Below are positions 9,495 through 18,657 of a stretch of DNA of 26,906 nt, piece after piece. The DNA is taken from contig CAMBLP010000007.1 in assembly GCA_945868195.1 (NCBI GenBank), positions 1 through 26,906 on the forward strand, in the 5' to 3' direction. Each line of letters begins with the position of its first letter. The first letter of the stretch is position 1. Source of the DNA: Bordetella parapertussis. Lineage in GTDB: Bacteria > Pseudomonadota > Gammaproteobacteria > Burkholderiales > Burkholderiaceae_B. Below the pieces are notes generated by a model. The model had not been told where the DNA came from. It worked only from the letters and a program-made list of their open reading frames with translations, and did no database searches. The position numbers and the translations under genes are program-made.

Positions 9495-10328
9495 TCATCC
9501 CTTGCTCTCTTGGTTGACTAGCCACGCTTCGAACTTGGGTGTGCTGGGGTAGTCAAAGGGGACGGGTCCGTCGGGCTGACCTTTGAGGAACTGTTGTACG
9601 TAGGGGTCAGTCGAGGTAGTAAGGGTTTTGGGTGTGCCATGTGCCTTAAGGACACCCTGACCAACGAGATAGACATGGTCTGCGATCGCAAATGACTCTG
9701 TGATGTCGTGGGTAATCACAACAGAAGCACAGCCTAGTCTGTCTGAGAGGTTGCGGATAAGGCGAGCCGTAATGCCCAAAGAGATCGGGTCAAGTCCGGC
9801 GAAAGGTTCGTCATATAAAACGAGCTCTGGCTCAAGAACAACTGCGCGCGCGAGTGCGACGCGTCGCGCCATGCCGCCAGAGATTTCAGAGACGCGTAGA
9901 TGTGCCGCAGCACGCAAACCAACGGCTTCGAGCGTGTCGAGCACTCGGGCGAGAAGCACGGTAGGCGAGAGTTTCGCGTGTTCCCGTAACGGAAAGGCCA
10001 CGTTTTCAAAGACATTGAGGTCGGTAAAAAGAGCGCCTTGTTGAAACAATACGCCCATTTTTTGCCTCAGTGCCTGAAGCGCTGGGCCGCTTATCTTGCT
10101 GAGGTCTTGGTCAAACAAAGTGACGCAACCAGCTTGTGCTTTGATTTGACCTGTTGCGGCGCGAAGCAGCGTGGTTTTGCCCGACCCTGAGCCACCCATC
10201 AAGGCTACGACCTGCCCTCGTCGAACGTCCAGAGAGATGTCGCGCAGGATGCTGACATCACCATAGCCCAACGCCACGCCTGACAGGCGCAGTACTAAGT
10301 CATCTGGAGCGGTGGAAAGCGAGGGCAT
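9495..10328 (-). CDS. mlaF: MlaF, ABC transporter ATP-binding protein for phospholipids
   Basis: The ATPase of the Mla complex, 277 residues. Motifs are Walker [10 protein letters not shown] (about 45-53), Q-loop LFQQGALF, signature [13 protein letters not shown], Walker [14 protein letters not shown] and the H-loop ITHDITE. It is the first gene of the 14-gene minus-strand run. The upstream 137-base gap to gltD holds a possible promoter (TACAAT, read on the minus strand) and a hairpin. The ribosome binding site is weak. The C-terminal extension after the ATPase core, with [13 protein letters not shown], is typical of proteobacterial MlaF. Confidence 0.96.
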   Translation of the reverse strand: MPSLSTAPDDLVLRLSGVALGYGDVSILRDISLDVRRGQVVALMGGSGSGKTTLLRAATGQIKAQAGCVTLFDQDLSKISGPALQALRQKMGVLFQQGALFTDLNVFENVAFPLREHAKLSPTVLLARVLDTLEAVGLRAAAHLRVSEISGGMARRVALARAVVLEPELVLYDEPFAGLDPISLGITARLIRNLSDRLGCASVVITHDITESFAIADHVYLVGQGVLKAHGTPKTLTTSTDPYVQQFLKGQPDGPVPFDYPSTPKFEAWLVNQESKG

Positions 10329-10389
10329 TGAGAACCGTTTAGGTCATGGCAAACAAGCCAAGGCAGGCAAAGATATGCCCGGACTCCTC

Positions 10390-10395
10390 ATTGTA
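10390..10395 (-). promoter_or_regulatory. possible -10 box for the mla-murA-his run
   Basis: On the minus strand this reads TACAAT, five of six matches to the sigma-70 -10 consensus, about 62 bases before the mlaF ATG. No good -35 box is present at 16-18 bases, so an activator or a different sigma factor could be involved. It is the only reasonable promoter-like site in this gap. Confidence 0.3.
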
Positions 10396-10428
10396 GCGCC
10401 CTGCGCCCTAAATCGTGCCTAAATGAGT

Positions 10429-10456
10429 AGGACTTTATCCAACCGGATAAGGTCCT
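10429..10456. terminator. 12-bp hairpin downstream of gltD
   Basis: AGGACTTTATCC (10429-10440) and GGATAAGGTCCT (10445-10456) pair across a four-base AACC loop with one imperfect position. It lies 9 bases after the gltD stop, so it probably ends or protects the gltBD transcript. No U-tract follows on the minus strand (only ACTCATTT), so it is a weak intrinsic terminator or an RNA-stabilising hairpin. Confidence 0.45.
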
Positions 10457-10465
10457 TTGACAAAC

Positions 10466-11932
10466 TTAGCGCGGAAGTTCGCTTGAGCCCATCAGAAACG
10501 CATCGACCGAGCGCGCGCATTGACGCCCTTCGCGAATCGCCCACACAACGAGCGATTGACCACGTCGCATATCACCGGCGGCAAAGACCTTGTCGACATT
10601 GCTCTTGTAGTCATCAGTATTCGCCCGTGCGTTTCCGCGAGGATCTTGGTCAATGCCAAAGGCGGTCAGCACATTATTGACCGGGGCAACAAAACCCATC
10701 GCCAACAACACCAGATCGGCTTGAATGTCGAACTCAGAGCCCTTGATCTCTTGCATACGCATTTGGCCTGTCGTTTCGTCTTTAACCCACTCGACACGCG
10801 CAGCCACGAGTTTTTCAAGCTTGCCATTTTTACCTGCGAGTGACTTGCTGGTGATGGCCCAGTCGCGCTCAGCGCCTTCTTCGTGGGAAGAGGAGGTCCG
10901 CAGCTTGGCGGGCCAATAGGGCCAGGTCATCGCTTTGTTTTCGTTTTCAGGCGGACGGGGCATCAACTCAATCTGGGTGACGGATTTGGCGCCATGGCGG
11001 TTGCTCGTACCCACACAGTCCGAACCTGTATCACCACCACCGATAACCACGACATGTTTACCTTTTGCCAAGACTTGAGTGTTCAGTTTGTCGCCAGCAA
11101 CCACTTTGTTTTGGGGACGTAAAAAGTCCATGGCATACATCACGCCATCAAGCTCACGGCCAGGGATAGGCAAATCACGTGGTGTCTCGCACCCGCCTGT
11201 CAGCACGATCGCATCAAATTCTTTTTTAAGTGCGTCGGGCGTTTTAACTGTGAGACCTTTTTCAGGTGCATCGCCAGCTTGACCCACGTAATGCGAGGCC
11301 TTGAAGGTCACGCCTTCAGCTTCCATTTGTGCAATGCGCTGATCAATGAGCTGCTTTTCTAATTTGAAGTCAGGAATGCCATAGCGCAACAGGCCGCCGA
11401 TTCGGTCGTTCTTTTCGAAAACGATCACGTCGTGTCCGACGCGCGCCAATTGTTGAGCACAGGCCAAGCCTGCAGGTCCCGAACCGATCACCGCGACTTT
11501 TTTACCCGTTTTCTGTGCGGGAATTTGGGGGGTGACCCAGCCTTCTTCCCAGCCCTTGTCGATGATGGCGTGCTCAATTGATTTGATACCCACGGCATCA
11601 TCGTTGATGTTGAGGGTGCAGGCGGCTTCGCAAGGCGCGGGACAAATTCGACCTGTGAACTCAGGAAAGTTGTTGGTCGAATGTAAAACATCCAAGGCGC
11701 CGCGCCAGTTTTGGCGGTAGACCAAGTCATTCCAATCGGGAATGATGTTGTTGACAGGGCAGCCGTTATTACAAAAAGGAATACCACAGTCCATGCAACG
11801 CGCAGCTTGTTTCCCGGCTTGCTCGTCGCTTAGATGCAAGACAAATTCTTTCCAATGCTTGAGTCGATTCGCGGGTGGCTCGGAGGCCTCTTGTAAGCGT
11901 TTGACTTCGAGAAATCCAGTAATTTTTCCCAT
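10466..11932 (-). CDS. gltD: GltD, glutamate synthase small subunit
   Basis: The NADPH-oxidising beta subunit of glutamate synthase (GOGAT), which passes electrons to GltB for reductive transfer of the glutamine amide to 2-oxoglutarate. The 488-residue length is usual. The N-terminal cysteine clusters for 4Fe-4S centres are C46-x2-C49-x4-C54-x3-C58 and C97-x3-C101-x3-C105. The FAD-binding motif is [12 protein letters not shown] (149-159) and the NADPH-binding motif is [12 protein letters not shown] near residue 300. The C-terminal FAD contact region [16 protein letters not shown] is present. AAGGA lies 7 bases before the ATG. It follows gltB by 9 bases. Confidence 0.97.
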   Translation of the reverse strand: MGKITGFLEVKRLQEASEPPANRLKHWKEFVLHLSDEQAGKQAARCMDCGIPFCNNGCPVNNIIPDWNDLVYRQNWRGALDVLHSTNNFPEFTGRICPAPCEAACTLNINDDAVGIKSIEHAIIDKGWEEGWVTPQIPAQKTGKKVAVIGSGPAGLACAQQLARVGHDVIVFEKNDRIGGLLRYGIPDFKLEKQLIDQRIAQMEAEGVTFKASHYVGQAGDAPEKGLTVKTPDALKKEFDAIVLTGGCETPRDLPIPGRELDGVMYAMDFLRPQNKVVAGDKLNTQVLAKGKHVVVIGGGDTGSDCVGTSNRHGAKSVTQIELMPRPPENENKAMTWPYWPAKLRTSSSHEEGAERDWAITSKSLAGKNGKLEKLVAARVEWVKDETTGQMRMQEIKGSEFDIQADLVLLAMGFVAPVNNVLTAFGIDQDPRGNARANTDDYKSNVDKVFAAGDMRRGQSLVVWAIREGRQCARSVDAFLMGSSELPR

Positions 11933-11941
11933 AATGATTCC

Positions 11942-14900
11942 TTAAGCGGCTTTGGGCTGAGGGTTGGCGGCGCGCCACATTTCGCCGAGGGCGCGCTTGT
12001 AGTCGACAGGCATGATTTTGATGAATTTGCCGCGCGCACCATCCCAGTTGCTGACGAGATCGCGTGCACGGAAACTGCCGGTGTAGCGGAAATGATTTTC
12101 TACGAGGCGTTTCAAAATCACCTCATCGGTCTCGCGCTCACCGCCGCGAGTCATGCTGTGCCAAATATCAATGCCTTGCTCTTTTGATTGCGAGGCTGTT
12201 GAAAGCACGGGCTCAATCGCAACCATTGACATATTGCAACGCTCGGCGAAGGTGCCCTCAGGATCCCATACGTAGGCAACGCCACCAGACATGCCTGCAG
12301 CAAAGTTACGACCCGTCTCGCCCAGTACGACAACAGTGCCGCCGGTCATGTATTCACAACCATGGTCTCCTGTGCCCTCGACGACTGCGGCAGCGCCTGA
12401 GTTACGAACAGCGAAGCGTTCTCCGCCAACGCCGTTAAAGTAGGCCTCGCCCCCGGTCGCGCCATATAGAACAGTATTGCCGACAATAATATGATCTGGA
12501 CCAAAGCCTCTAAAATCATTGGGTGAACGAACAATAATGCGACCACCCGATAAGCCCTTGCCGACGTAGTCGTTGCCTTCGCCAACAAGGTCTAGCGTGA
12601 TACCGCGTGCCAAGAACGCACCAAAACTTTGGCCGGCAGTGCCGTTGCACTGGATGTGAATCGTATCGTCGGGCAAACCTTCATCGCCATAACGCGAAGC
12701 GACTCGGCCAGACAGCATGGCGCCAATCGTACGGTTGCGGTTACGAACCGGCACAATAAAGGAGACTTTTTCACCACGCTCAAGCGCAGGTAGGCTGCGC
12801 TCAATGAGTTGATGATCCAGCGCGACATCGAGCCCATGATCCTGACCTTCGGTGTGTCTGCGTGGGCTGTCTGTCGTAGGTTGATAAAACACACGCGCGA
12901 AATCTAGACCATTGGCTTTCCAATGTTCGATGCCCGAGCGGGTGTCGAGCAAGTCAGCGCGACCAACCAACTCGTCAAAGCTGCTGATGCCAAGCTGAGC
13001 CATGATTTCACGCACTTCTTCGGCAACAAAGAAGAAATAGTTCACAACGTGTTCTGGTTTGCCTTGGAATTTTTTGCGCAAAACAGGGTCTTGTGTCGCA
13101 ACGCCAACTGGGCAGGTATTGAGGTGGCATTTGCGCATCATGATGCAACCCTCAACAACCAGAGGCGCCGTTGCAAAGCCAAACTCATCTGCACCAAGCA
13201 GTGCGCCAATGACGACGTCGCGACCGGTTTTCATTTGACCATCGGCTTGCACGCGAATGCGGCTGCGCAATTGGTTGAGCATCAGGGTTTGTTGTGTCTC
13301 GGCAAGGCCAAGCTCCCAAGGGGTGCCCGCATGCTTGATCGATGATACGGGTGACGCGCCTGTGCCTCCATCATGGCCGGAGATCGTGACATGATCGGCT
13401 TTTGCTTTTGCAACACCGGCAGCAACAGTCCCTACGCCAACCTCTGAGACAAGTTTGACAGAAATCGAGGCGCGATCATTGACGTTCTTGAGGTCGTGAA
13501 TGAGTTGTGCCAAATCCTCGATCGAATAAATGTCATGGTGGGGCGGGGGCGAGATCAGGCCAACACCAGGCACCGAACAACGGAGTTTGGCAATGTACTC
13601 GGAGACCTTGTGACCCGGTAGCTGACCGCCTTCGCCGGGCTTGGCACCCTGTGCCATTTTGATTTGAATCTGGTCTGCACTGGAGAGGTATTCGGCGCTG
13701 ACACCAAAGCGACCTGAAGCGACCTGCTTGATCTTGGAGCGCATGGAGTCGCCCTCTTGCAAGGGAACATCGGCAGCAATACGATCCGCACCGAGCTCGC
13801 TTGCCAGTGTTGCACCTGCTTTGATCCCGCTCTTGCCAGTGCGTAGCTCGTTGCGATAGCGTAATTCGTCTTCGCCACCTTCGCCGGTATTCGATTTTCC
13901 ACCAATACGATTCATGGCAACAGCCAGCACGGAATGTGCCTCTGTCGAGATCGAACCAAGAGACATCGCGCCAGTCGCAAAGCGCTTGACGATTTCTTTG
14001 GCGGGTTCAACTTGATCAAGAGGAATGGCGCGTGCTGGATCAACCTTGAACTCAAATAGGCCACGTAAGGTCATGTGACGTCGACTCTGGTCATTGATGA
14101 GTTGCGCGTACTCTTTGTAGGTACGATAGTTGTTATCGCGGGTCGCGTGTTGTAGTTTGGCGATGGAGTCAGGCGTCCACATATGATCTTCGCCGCGCAC
14201 GCGGAAGGCATACTCGCCGCCTGTTTCAAGCGCATTCGCCAGAACAGGGTCGTTGCTGAACGCAGCGCGATGCGTGCGGAGTGCTTCTTCGGCGACTTCG
14301 AAAATACCGATCCCTTCGATCGTGCTGGCGGTGCCTGAAAAATATTTATTCACCAGGTCTGTGCGCAAGCCAACGGCTTCGAAAATCTGCGCACCACAAT
14401 AAGACATGTAGGTGGAGATGCCCATTTTGGACATGACTTTGTTCAAGCCCTTGCCGACGGCTTTGACGTAATTTTTGATGGCTTTCTCGGCGTCCTTGCT
14501 GATGGCAGCAATGCTCTCGATGGCGAGAAAAGGGTGTATGGCTTCGGCGCCATAGCCACCAAGCAGGGCGAAGTGGTGAACCTCGCGAGCAGAACCTGTT
14601 TCAACGACGAGACCCGTGTTGGTACGAAGGCCTTCTCTAATCAGGTGTTGATGGATCGCCGAGGTTGCGAGTAATGCTGGAATCGCGACATGATCGCTAT
14701 CGACATTTCGATCAGTCAAAATCAGCACGGTATAGCCGCTTTTAACCGCATCGACTGCCCTCGCACAAAGGGCTGCGAGACGTGCTTCGATGCCGTCTGG
14801 ACCCCAAGCAGCGGGATAGCTGATGTTGAGTTCGAAGCTGCGGAATTTGTTACCCGTCAACTCGGAGATGCCGCGAATCCTAGCCATCTCTTTGTCGTCG

Positions 14901-16678
14901 AGAACGGGCTGGTTGACTTCGAGACGGAGTGGCGGGTTGACGTTGTTGATATCTAACAGGTTGGGTTTGGGCCCGATGAAAGAGACCAGCGACATCACCA
15001 TTTGTTCGCGGATTGGATCAATCGGCGGATTGGTCACCTGCGCAAAGAGTTGACGGAAATAGTTGTAAAAAGGTTTGGCGCGGCTTGACAAGACGGCGAG
15101 TGGCGCATCGTTGCCCATCGAGCCGATCGCTTCTTCGCCAGTTTCAGCCATGACTTCAAGAATAAATTTGAAGTCTTCTTGCGTCCAGCCAAAGGCTTGC
15201 TGGCGATCAAGCAAGCTTGTCTTCACGGCAGGTAGGTTTTGAGTCGCAGGCGAGGGTAAGGACTCGAGCTTGACGCGCAGGCGATCGATCCACTGGCGGT
15301 AGGGGCGGGAGTTGGCGAGTTGAGACTTGATTTCGGCGTCGTCGATGATGCGGCCTTGCTCAAGGTCAATCAAGAACATCTTGCCTGGTTGCAGGCGCCA
15401 CTTTTTGACGATTTTATTTTCAGGGATGGGCAGGGTACCGGCTTCGGATGCCATGATGACCATGTCATCATCGGTAATGAGATAGCGCGCAGGGCGAAGG
15501 CCATTACGGTCCAAGGTTGCGCCGATTTGGCGACCGTCGGTGAAGGCCACGGCGGCAGGGCCGTCCCATGGCTCCATCATTGCTGCGTGATACTCGTAGA
15601 ATGCACGGCGGCTTGGATCCATGTGGGTGTGCTGTTCCCACGCTTCGGGGATCATCATCATCATGGCGTGGGCGAGGGAATAACCCGAGTTCACCAACAG
15701 TTCTAGGCAGTTGTCGAAGGTGGCTGTGTCTGACTGACCTTCGTAAACGATTGGATAAAGCTTTTTGAGATCGTCGCCCAAGACGGCAGATTGCATCATG
15801 CCTTCGCGGGCGCGAAGCCAGTTGAAGTTACCTTTTACAGTGTTGATTTCGCCATTGTGGGCGATCATGCGGTAGGGGTGGGCGAGCGGCCAAGCAGGAA
15901 ACGTATTCGTAGAAAAGCGTTGGTGCACAAGGGCCACTGCGGAAACGGTGAGGGGATCCGCTAAATCACGGTAGTAGCAACCGACCTGGTCTGCTAAAAG
16001 AAGGCCTTTGTAGACGATCGTACGAACCGAGGCGGAAGGTACGAAATATTCTTTGCCATGCGCTAAGCCCATGGCTTGAATGGCATGGCTCGCGGTCTTG
16101 CGAATCACATAGAGCTTGCGTTCTAGCGCATCTGGAACCATCACGTCAGCGCCGCGGCCGATAAAGAGCTGGCGAATAACGGGTTCGCAGGCTCGAACAG
16201 CAGGCGACATGGGCATCTCCGCATCGACCGGGACGTCACGCCAGCCGAGGACAACCTGGCCTTCGGCCCGCACAGAGCGTTCGAGCTCTTGTTCACAGGC
16301 GAGACGGGAAGCGATTTCTTTGGGTAAAAACACCATCGCAACGCCGTACTCGCCTGGCGCGGGAAGCGTAATCCCTTGTTTGGCCAGATCTTGACGATAG
16401 AATGCATCGGGGATCTGAATCAGAATTCCCGCACCATCTCCCATGAGCTTGTCTGCGCCAACGGCACCCCGGTGATCGAGGTTTTCAAGGATTTTGAGGC
16501 CCTGTTCAATAATAGAGTGACTTTTTTGTCCCTTGATATGTGCCACAAAGCCAACACCGCAGGCGTCATGCTCGTGCGCTGGGTTGTAGAGCCCCTGGGC
16601 TTTTGGGAGGCCTACGTTCGGTCTAGACGAGACCTTCGTGGCAGTTGAAGGATGAAAACTGAGAGGGAAAGTCGACAT
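11942..16678 (-). CDS. gltB: GltB, glutamate synthase large subunit
   Basis: The alpha subunit of NADPH-dependent glutamate synthase, 1578 residues. The class II amidotransferase nucleophile is Cys40 in HDACGVGF, so a 39-residue propeptide must be removed for activity. The central and FMN-binding domains contain [10 protein letters not shown] and [20 protein letters not shown]. The 3Fe-4S ligands are Cys1178, Cys1184 and Cys1189 in [15 protein letters not shown]. The C-terminal GXGXG beta-helix domain is intact. The ATG at 16678 (MSTFPLSF) has GGAG 7 bases upstream. An open frame extends to 16753 but covers the promoter and lacks family similarity. Confidence 0.97.
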   Translation of the reverse strand: MSTFPLSFHPSTATKVSSRPNVGLPKAQGLYNPAHEHDACGVGFVAHIKGQKSHSIIEQGLKILENLDHRGAVGADKLMGDGAGILIQIPDAFYRQDLAKQGITLPAPGEYGVAMVFLPKEIASRLACEQELERSVRAEGQVVLGWRDVPVDAEMPMSPAVRACEPVIRQLFIGRGADVMVPDALERKLYVIRKTASHAIQAMGLAHGKEYFVPSASVRTIVYKGLLLADQVGCYYRDLADPLTVSAVALVHQRFSTNTFPAWPLAHPYRMIAHNGEINTVKGNFNWLRAREGMMQSAVLGDDLKKLYPIVYEGQSDTATFDNCLELLVNSGYSLAHAMMMMIPEAWEQHTHMDPSRRAFYEYHAAMMEPWDGPAAVAFTDGRQIGATLDRNGLRPARYLITDDDMVIMASEAGTLPIPENKIVKKWRLQPGKMFLIDLEQGRIIDDAEIKSQLANSRPYRQWIDRLRVKLESLPSPATQNLPAVKTSLLDRQQAFGWTQEDFKFILEVMAETGEEAIGSMGNDAPLAVLSSRAKPFYNYFRQLFAQVTNPPIDPIREQMVMSLVSFIGPKPNLLDINNVNPPLRLEVNQPVLDDKEMARIRGISELTGNKFRSFELNISYPAAWGPDGIEARLAALCARAVDAVKSGYTVLILTDRNVDSDHVAIPALLATSAIHQHLIREGLRTNTGLVVETGSAREVHHFALLGGYGAEAIHPFLAIESIAAISKDAEKAIKNYVKAVGKGLNKVMSKMGISTYMSYCGAQIFEAVGLRTDLVNKYFSGTASTIEGIGIFEVAEEALRTHRAAFSNDPVLANALETGGEYAFRVRGEDHMWTPDSIAKLQHATRDNNYRTYKEYAQLINDQSRRHMTLRGLFEFKVDPARAIPLDQVEPAKEIVKRFATGAMSLGSISTEAHSVLAVAMNRIGGKSNTGEGGEDELRYRNELRTGKSGIKAGATLASELGADRIAADVPLQEGDSMRSKIKQVASGRFGVSAEYLSSADQIQIKMAQGAKPGEGGQLPGHKVSEYIAKLRCSVPGVGLISPPPHHDIYSIEDLAQLIHDLKNVNDRASISVKLVSEVGVGTVAAGVAKAKADHVTISGHDGGTGASPVSSIKHAGTPWELGLAETQQTLMLNQLRSRIRVQADGQMKTGRDVVIGALLGADEFGFATAPLVVEGCIMMRKCHLNTCPVGVATQDPVLRKKFQGKPEHVVNYFFFVAEEVREIMAQLGISSFDELVGRADLLDTRSGIEHWKANGLDFARVFYQPTTDSPRRHTEGQDHGLDVALDHQLIERSLPALERGEKVSFIVPVRNRNRTIGAMLSGRVASRYGDEGLPDDTIHIQCNGTAGQSFGAFLARGITLDLVGEGNDYVGKGLSGGRIIVRSPNDFRGFGPDHIIVGNTVLYGATGGEAYFNGVGGERFAVRNSGAAAVVEGTGDHGCEYMTGGTVVVLGETGRNFAAGMSGGVAYVWDPEGTFAERCNMSMVAIEPVLSTASQSKEQGIDIWHSMTRGGERETDEVILKRLVENHFRYTGSFRARDLVSNWDGARGKFIKIMPVDYKRALGEMWRAANPQPKAA

Positions 16679-16724
16679 ATCGTGCTCCAGGGACTGATCT
16701 GCGATGTTGCAGCGCAAGAGCAAA

Positions 16725-16753
16725 ACAATACCCGCGAATATCGTCCTGCGCAA
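16725..16753 (-). promoter_or_regulatory. sigma-70-like promoter of gltBD
   Basis: On the minus strand TTGCGC (16748-16753) is separated by exactly 17 bases from TATTGT (16725-16730). Both are partial matches to -35 and -10. Transcription would start near 16718, giving a leader of about 40 bases before gltB. The REP-like palindromes lie just upstream of the -35 box. Confidence 0.5.
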
Positions 16754-16756
16754 GAA

Positions 16757-16820
16757 AATAAATTGGGGTGCGTCCCCATTTATTGGGGAAGAAAATGCGT
16801 CTAAAAAATAAATGGGGACG
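16757..16820. repeat. REP-like palindromic cluster next to the transposase-derived gene
   Basis: The core AATAAATGGGG appears three times in alternating orientation. The copies are AATAAATTGGGG at 16757-16768 (one inserted T), its inverse within CGTCCCCATTTATT at 16771-16784, and AATAAATGGGGACG at 16807-16820. The last two form a perfect 14-base inverted repeat with a 22-base spacer. The first two form an imperfect hairpin around TGCGT. The cluster begins two bases beyond the stop codon of the Y1-transposase-derived gene. REP sequences are typically found flanking REP-associated transposase genes, which supports the interpretation. As RNA it could also terminate the transcript of that gene. 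Confidence 0.7.
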
Positions 16821-16822
16821 GA

Positions 16823-17509
16823 TCAGGTCTTTTTGGGCCGACCTCGGTTGCCGGGGCTCACGCGACGTGTGGCGATTTTTTGTAATTCGGCGATAAAGGA
16901 TTCGTCCCCAAGCGCCCATTGACCGTTCAAGCAAAAGGAGATGCGTTTGTCCGTGAGGGGGGGTAAACCTTCAAAAAGGCGCTTCCGGTAATTGGCTTGC
17001 CTGTCAAAAGGCGTGTTGCCATAGAGCCAGTAATCAGGATGGGGCTGTAACCACGATATTGCTTGTGAGACAGTGCCCGCATGGATTCGAGCAGAAGACC
17101 AGGGCCAAGATTCCGCATTTTCGACAAGGTTTTCGCGAACAGGCTGCTGCTCAAGCCAAATAAGAGCGGGTAGTACCCACAAGCCTGGTTGGGGAATGGT
17201 CGCGTGATAACGACCTGAAAAAACGCCGCCTATCTTCAGTTGCGCGGCTAGCTTGCGACCTAGGGCCTGAACCAGGGAAGGCAAACTTTTATCGTCAGTG
17301 GGTGTTGCGAGTAGATAAAGGGCGCGAGGCGTAATGGACCAACCATGAATTGATGCATTGCAAAGGGAGGCCGCCTCACCTAACAAAGCCGTCATGTTTT
17401 GGCAGCGCTGATCGAGGAGACTCTGATCGATCTGTTGCGCAGAATCAGAAAACTGGATCGAAACCAGCTGGGCGTAACCCGCAGCGTAGAGACGTGGCTG
17501 TCGGGCCAT
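16823..17509 (-). CDS. REP-associated tyrosine transposase-like protein (Y1_Tnp family), catalytically degenerate
   Basis: A 228-residue protein recognisable as a RAYT/Y1 transposase by the N-terminus MARQPRLYAAG, the LLATP strand, SGRYHATI, LEQQPVRENLV, the WPWSSARIHAG block and a basic GRPKK tail. Two catalytic features are missing. The HUH site (usually PNHVH before LL.TP) reads PRALY, with Ala63-Leu64-Tyr65 in place of His-x-His. The catalytic tyrosine position in the GRRY helix is Leu87 in LGRKLAAQ. The frame is nevertheless intact. I infer a DNA-binding, non-catalytic descendant. The start has no Shine-Dalgarno sequence because a terminator ends four bases before it. Confidence 0.8.
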   Translation of the reverse strand: MARQPRLYAAGYAQLVSIQFSDSAQQIDQSLLDQRCQNMTALLGEAASLCNASIHGWSITPRALYLLATPTDDKSLPSLVQALGRKLAAQLKIGGVFSGRYHATIPQPGLWVLPALIWLEQQPVRENLVENAESWPWSSARIHAGTVSQAISWLQPHPDYWLYGNTPFDRQANYRKRLFEGLPPLTDKRISFCLNGQWALGDESFIAELQKIATRRVSPGNRGRPKKT

Positions 17510-17513
17510 GGTG

Positions 17514-17541
17514 AAAAAAAGCCCGAGACTAGGGCTTTTTT
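17514..17541. terminator. bidirectional Rho-independent terminator
   Basis: A run of seven A, then GCCC, a GAGACTA loop, GGGC and six T form a classic terminator that works on either strand (stem core 17521-17524 with 17532-17535, plus A:T pairs). On the minus strand it ends the SdiA-regulated-like gene, whose stop codon TAG (17529-17531) lies in the loop region. The U-tract finishes four bases before the ATG of the transposase-derived gene. Confidence 0.85.
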
Positions 17542-18473
17542 AACCTATAAAAAAGATTAGGCTCACTCACAATGTATAGATTGCCGGCATCATCCGTCGC
17601 GATACCTTCTGGCCGCGGCATTGGTTTTGCGCCTTTTGGGGAAAGCGAAAGCATGCCTCGGCCCTCACCGGAGTCTCCATCAACCTGGACAATCATTTGC
17701 GATTCTTCGCTTAGCAAAAACACACGCCCGTTGGTTGGATCGGCTTCGACAGAGGAAAGGTCTGTCGCAAAAGGAACATCGTCTAGCCAAAAGCTAATGT
17801 TTTCGATGCGCAAGCCGCGCGAGTCGGGTGCCTGCAAGTAATTGAGCCCACTGACGCGATAAAGCGTACGCGGGCTGTGTTCTTTGGAAATATACAGACG
17901 ATCACGCTTGAGGTCGTAGCCTAAGCCATTAAAACCTTGATTGGCATCCTCGCCCTCGCCAAAGCGCAAAAGAAGAGAAAAAGCGCGAGTCACGTCGAGG
18001 GATTGTGGAGAAGAAGGAATCTCGGTCAACACGACACGGTTGCGCTTGCCATTGACCAGTGCCACGCGGTTACCACCCATCCAGGCAATACCATTGATGT
18101 CTGACATCCCTTTGACGGGGTAGGTCGCCAAAAGTTGTCCGTCCGTAGAGAGCGCGACGATGGCCGTAGGCCGATTGACCACGCCCCAGAGCCGCTTTTG
18201 CAATGGGTCGTAGGTCAGCCCCGCAAACCTACCCTCAAGCCTTTGAACAGGACGGGGCTGGTCAGGCGGAGCGAACCCCGTAAGTGTGTTTCCGCCTTGG
18301 GCTGTAATTTTCTTTTCCCACTCGGCTTGTTTGGCAGCTAGACCGGAAATCCAACGATAAGCCACCTGCTCGGCGTGGTAATAGCGCACGCCGATGTAAG
18401 TTGCCCAGCCCACAGTGATGATCAGTAGGCAGGCAAGCAATATTTTGGAAAGAAACTTGACTAAGTCGGACAT
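17529..18473 (-). CDS. Membrane-anchored SdiA-regulated/YjiK-like beta-propeller protein
   Basis: A 314-residue protein with a single N-terminal transmembrane helix (about residues 9-27, including ILLACLLIITVGWATYIGV) followed by a probably periplasmic SdiA-regulated (YjiK) domain. Propeller-blade motifs recur: FAGLTYDPLQKRLWGV, SDINGIAWMGGNRVALV, FNGLGYDLKRDRLYIS, LSSVEADPTNGRVFLLS and PEGIATDDAGNLYIVSE. The family's biochemical function is not established, so none is assigned. The ATG at 18473 is preferred; an in-frame TTG at 18491 adds six residues. The gene ends inside a terminator hairpin and is divergent from rpoH. Confidence 0.88.
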   Translation of the reverse strand: MSDLVKFLSKILLACLLIITVGWATYIGVRYYHAEQVAYRWISGLAAKQAEWEKKITAQGGNTLTGFAPPDQPRPVQRLEGRFAGLTYDPLQKRLWGVVNRPTAIVALSTDGQLLATYPVKGMSDINGIAWMGGNRVALVNGKRNRVVLTEIPSSPQSLDVTRAFSLLLRFGEGEDANQGFNGLGYDLKRDRLYISKEHSPRTLYRVSGLNYLQAPDSRGLRIENISFWLDDVPFATDLSSVEADPTNGRVFLLSEESQMIVQVDGDSGEGRGMLSLSPKGAKPMPRPEGIATDDAGNLYIVSEPNLFYRLKKP

Positions 18474-18502
18474 ACCCGAATCCAGGGACAAACAAAAACG
18501 CC

Positions 18503-18525
18503 TCAGACTAAAAAAGGGCGTCTGA
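18503..18525. repeat. inverted repeat in the divergent intergenic region
   Basis: TCAGAC (18503-18508) and GTCTGA (18520-18525) are perfect inverted copies 11 bases apart. An alternative fold on the minus strand pairs ACGCC with GGCGT followed by five T, resembling a weak terminator pointing into the YjiK-like gene. It could be an operator for that gene or an attenuator in its leader. Confidence 0.35.
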
Positions 18526-18589
18526 AATGCGTTCTCAGATTAACACTCTGAAGGGTAATAAGGAACTTTCCTAGCTGAAAACCGTCATA

Positions 18590-18616
18590 TTGGCACTCAG
18601 GGCGTTCGAGTGCTAA
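18590..18616 (+). promoter_or_regulatory. CIRCE operator (HrcA-binding site) upstream of rpoH
   Basis: The sequence TTGGCACTC, exactly nine bases, then GAGTGCTAA matches the CIRCE consensus TTAGCACTC-N9-GAGTGCTAA with one mismatch (third base). CIRCE is bound by the heat-labile repressor HrcA, classically at groESL and dnaK operons. Here it overlaps both promoter boxes of rpoH, so HrcA bound at this site should block transcription. Confidence 0.9.
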
Positions 18617-18619
18617 AAT
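18590..18619 (+). promoter_or_regulatory. sigma-70-type promoter of rpoH, overlapping CIRCE
   Basis: TTGGCA (18590-18595) and TAAAAT (18614-18619) are separated by 18 bases. They match the -35 and -10 consensus at four to five positions each. Transcription would begin near 18626, about 32 bases before the rpoH start codon. Confidence 0.65.
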
Positions 18620-18657
18620 GGAGCATTGGATGACGCCTCAAAAAGGAGTCTTTCTTC

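Noticed and set aside
16679-16753. 25-codon upstream extension of gltB
   Set aside because: It spans the probable promoter and its residues are not GltB-like; the ATG at 16678 has a good ribosome binding site.
16757-16820. CRISPR array or IS terminal inverted repeats
   Set aside because: The units alternate in orientation, are only 11-14 bases and lack regular spacers. No matching copy or target-site duplication is seen on the other side of the transposase-derived gene.
18540-18575. Short dyad AGGAA-CT-TTCCT upstream of rpoH
   Set aside because: Five-base arms are too short to distinguish from chance in this AT-rich intergenic stretch.
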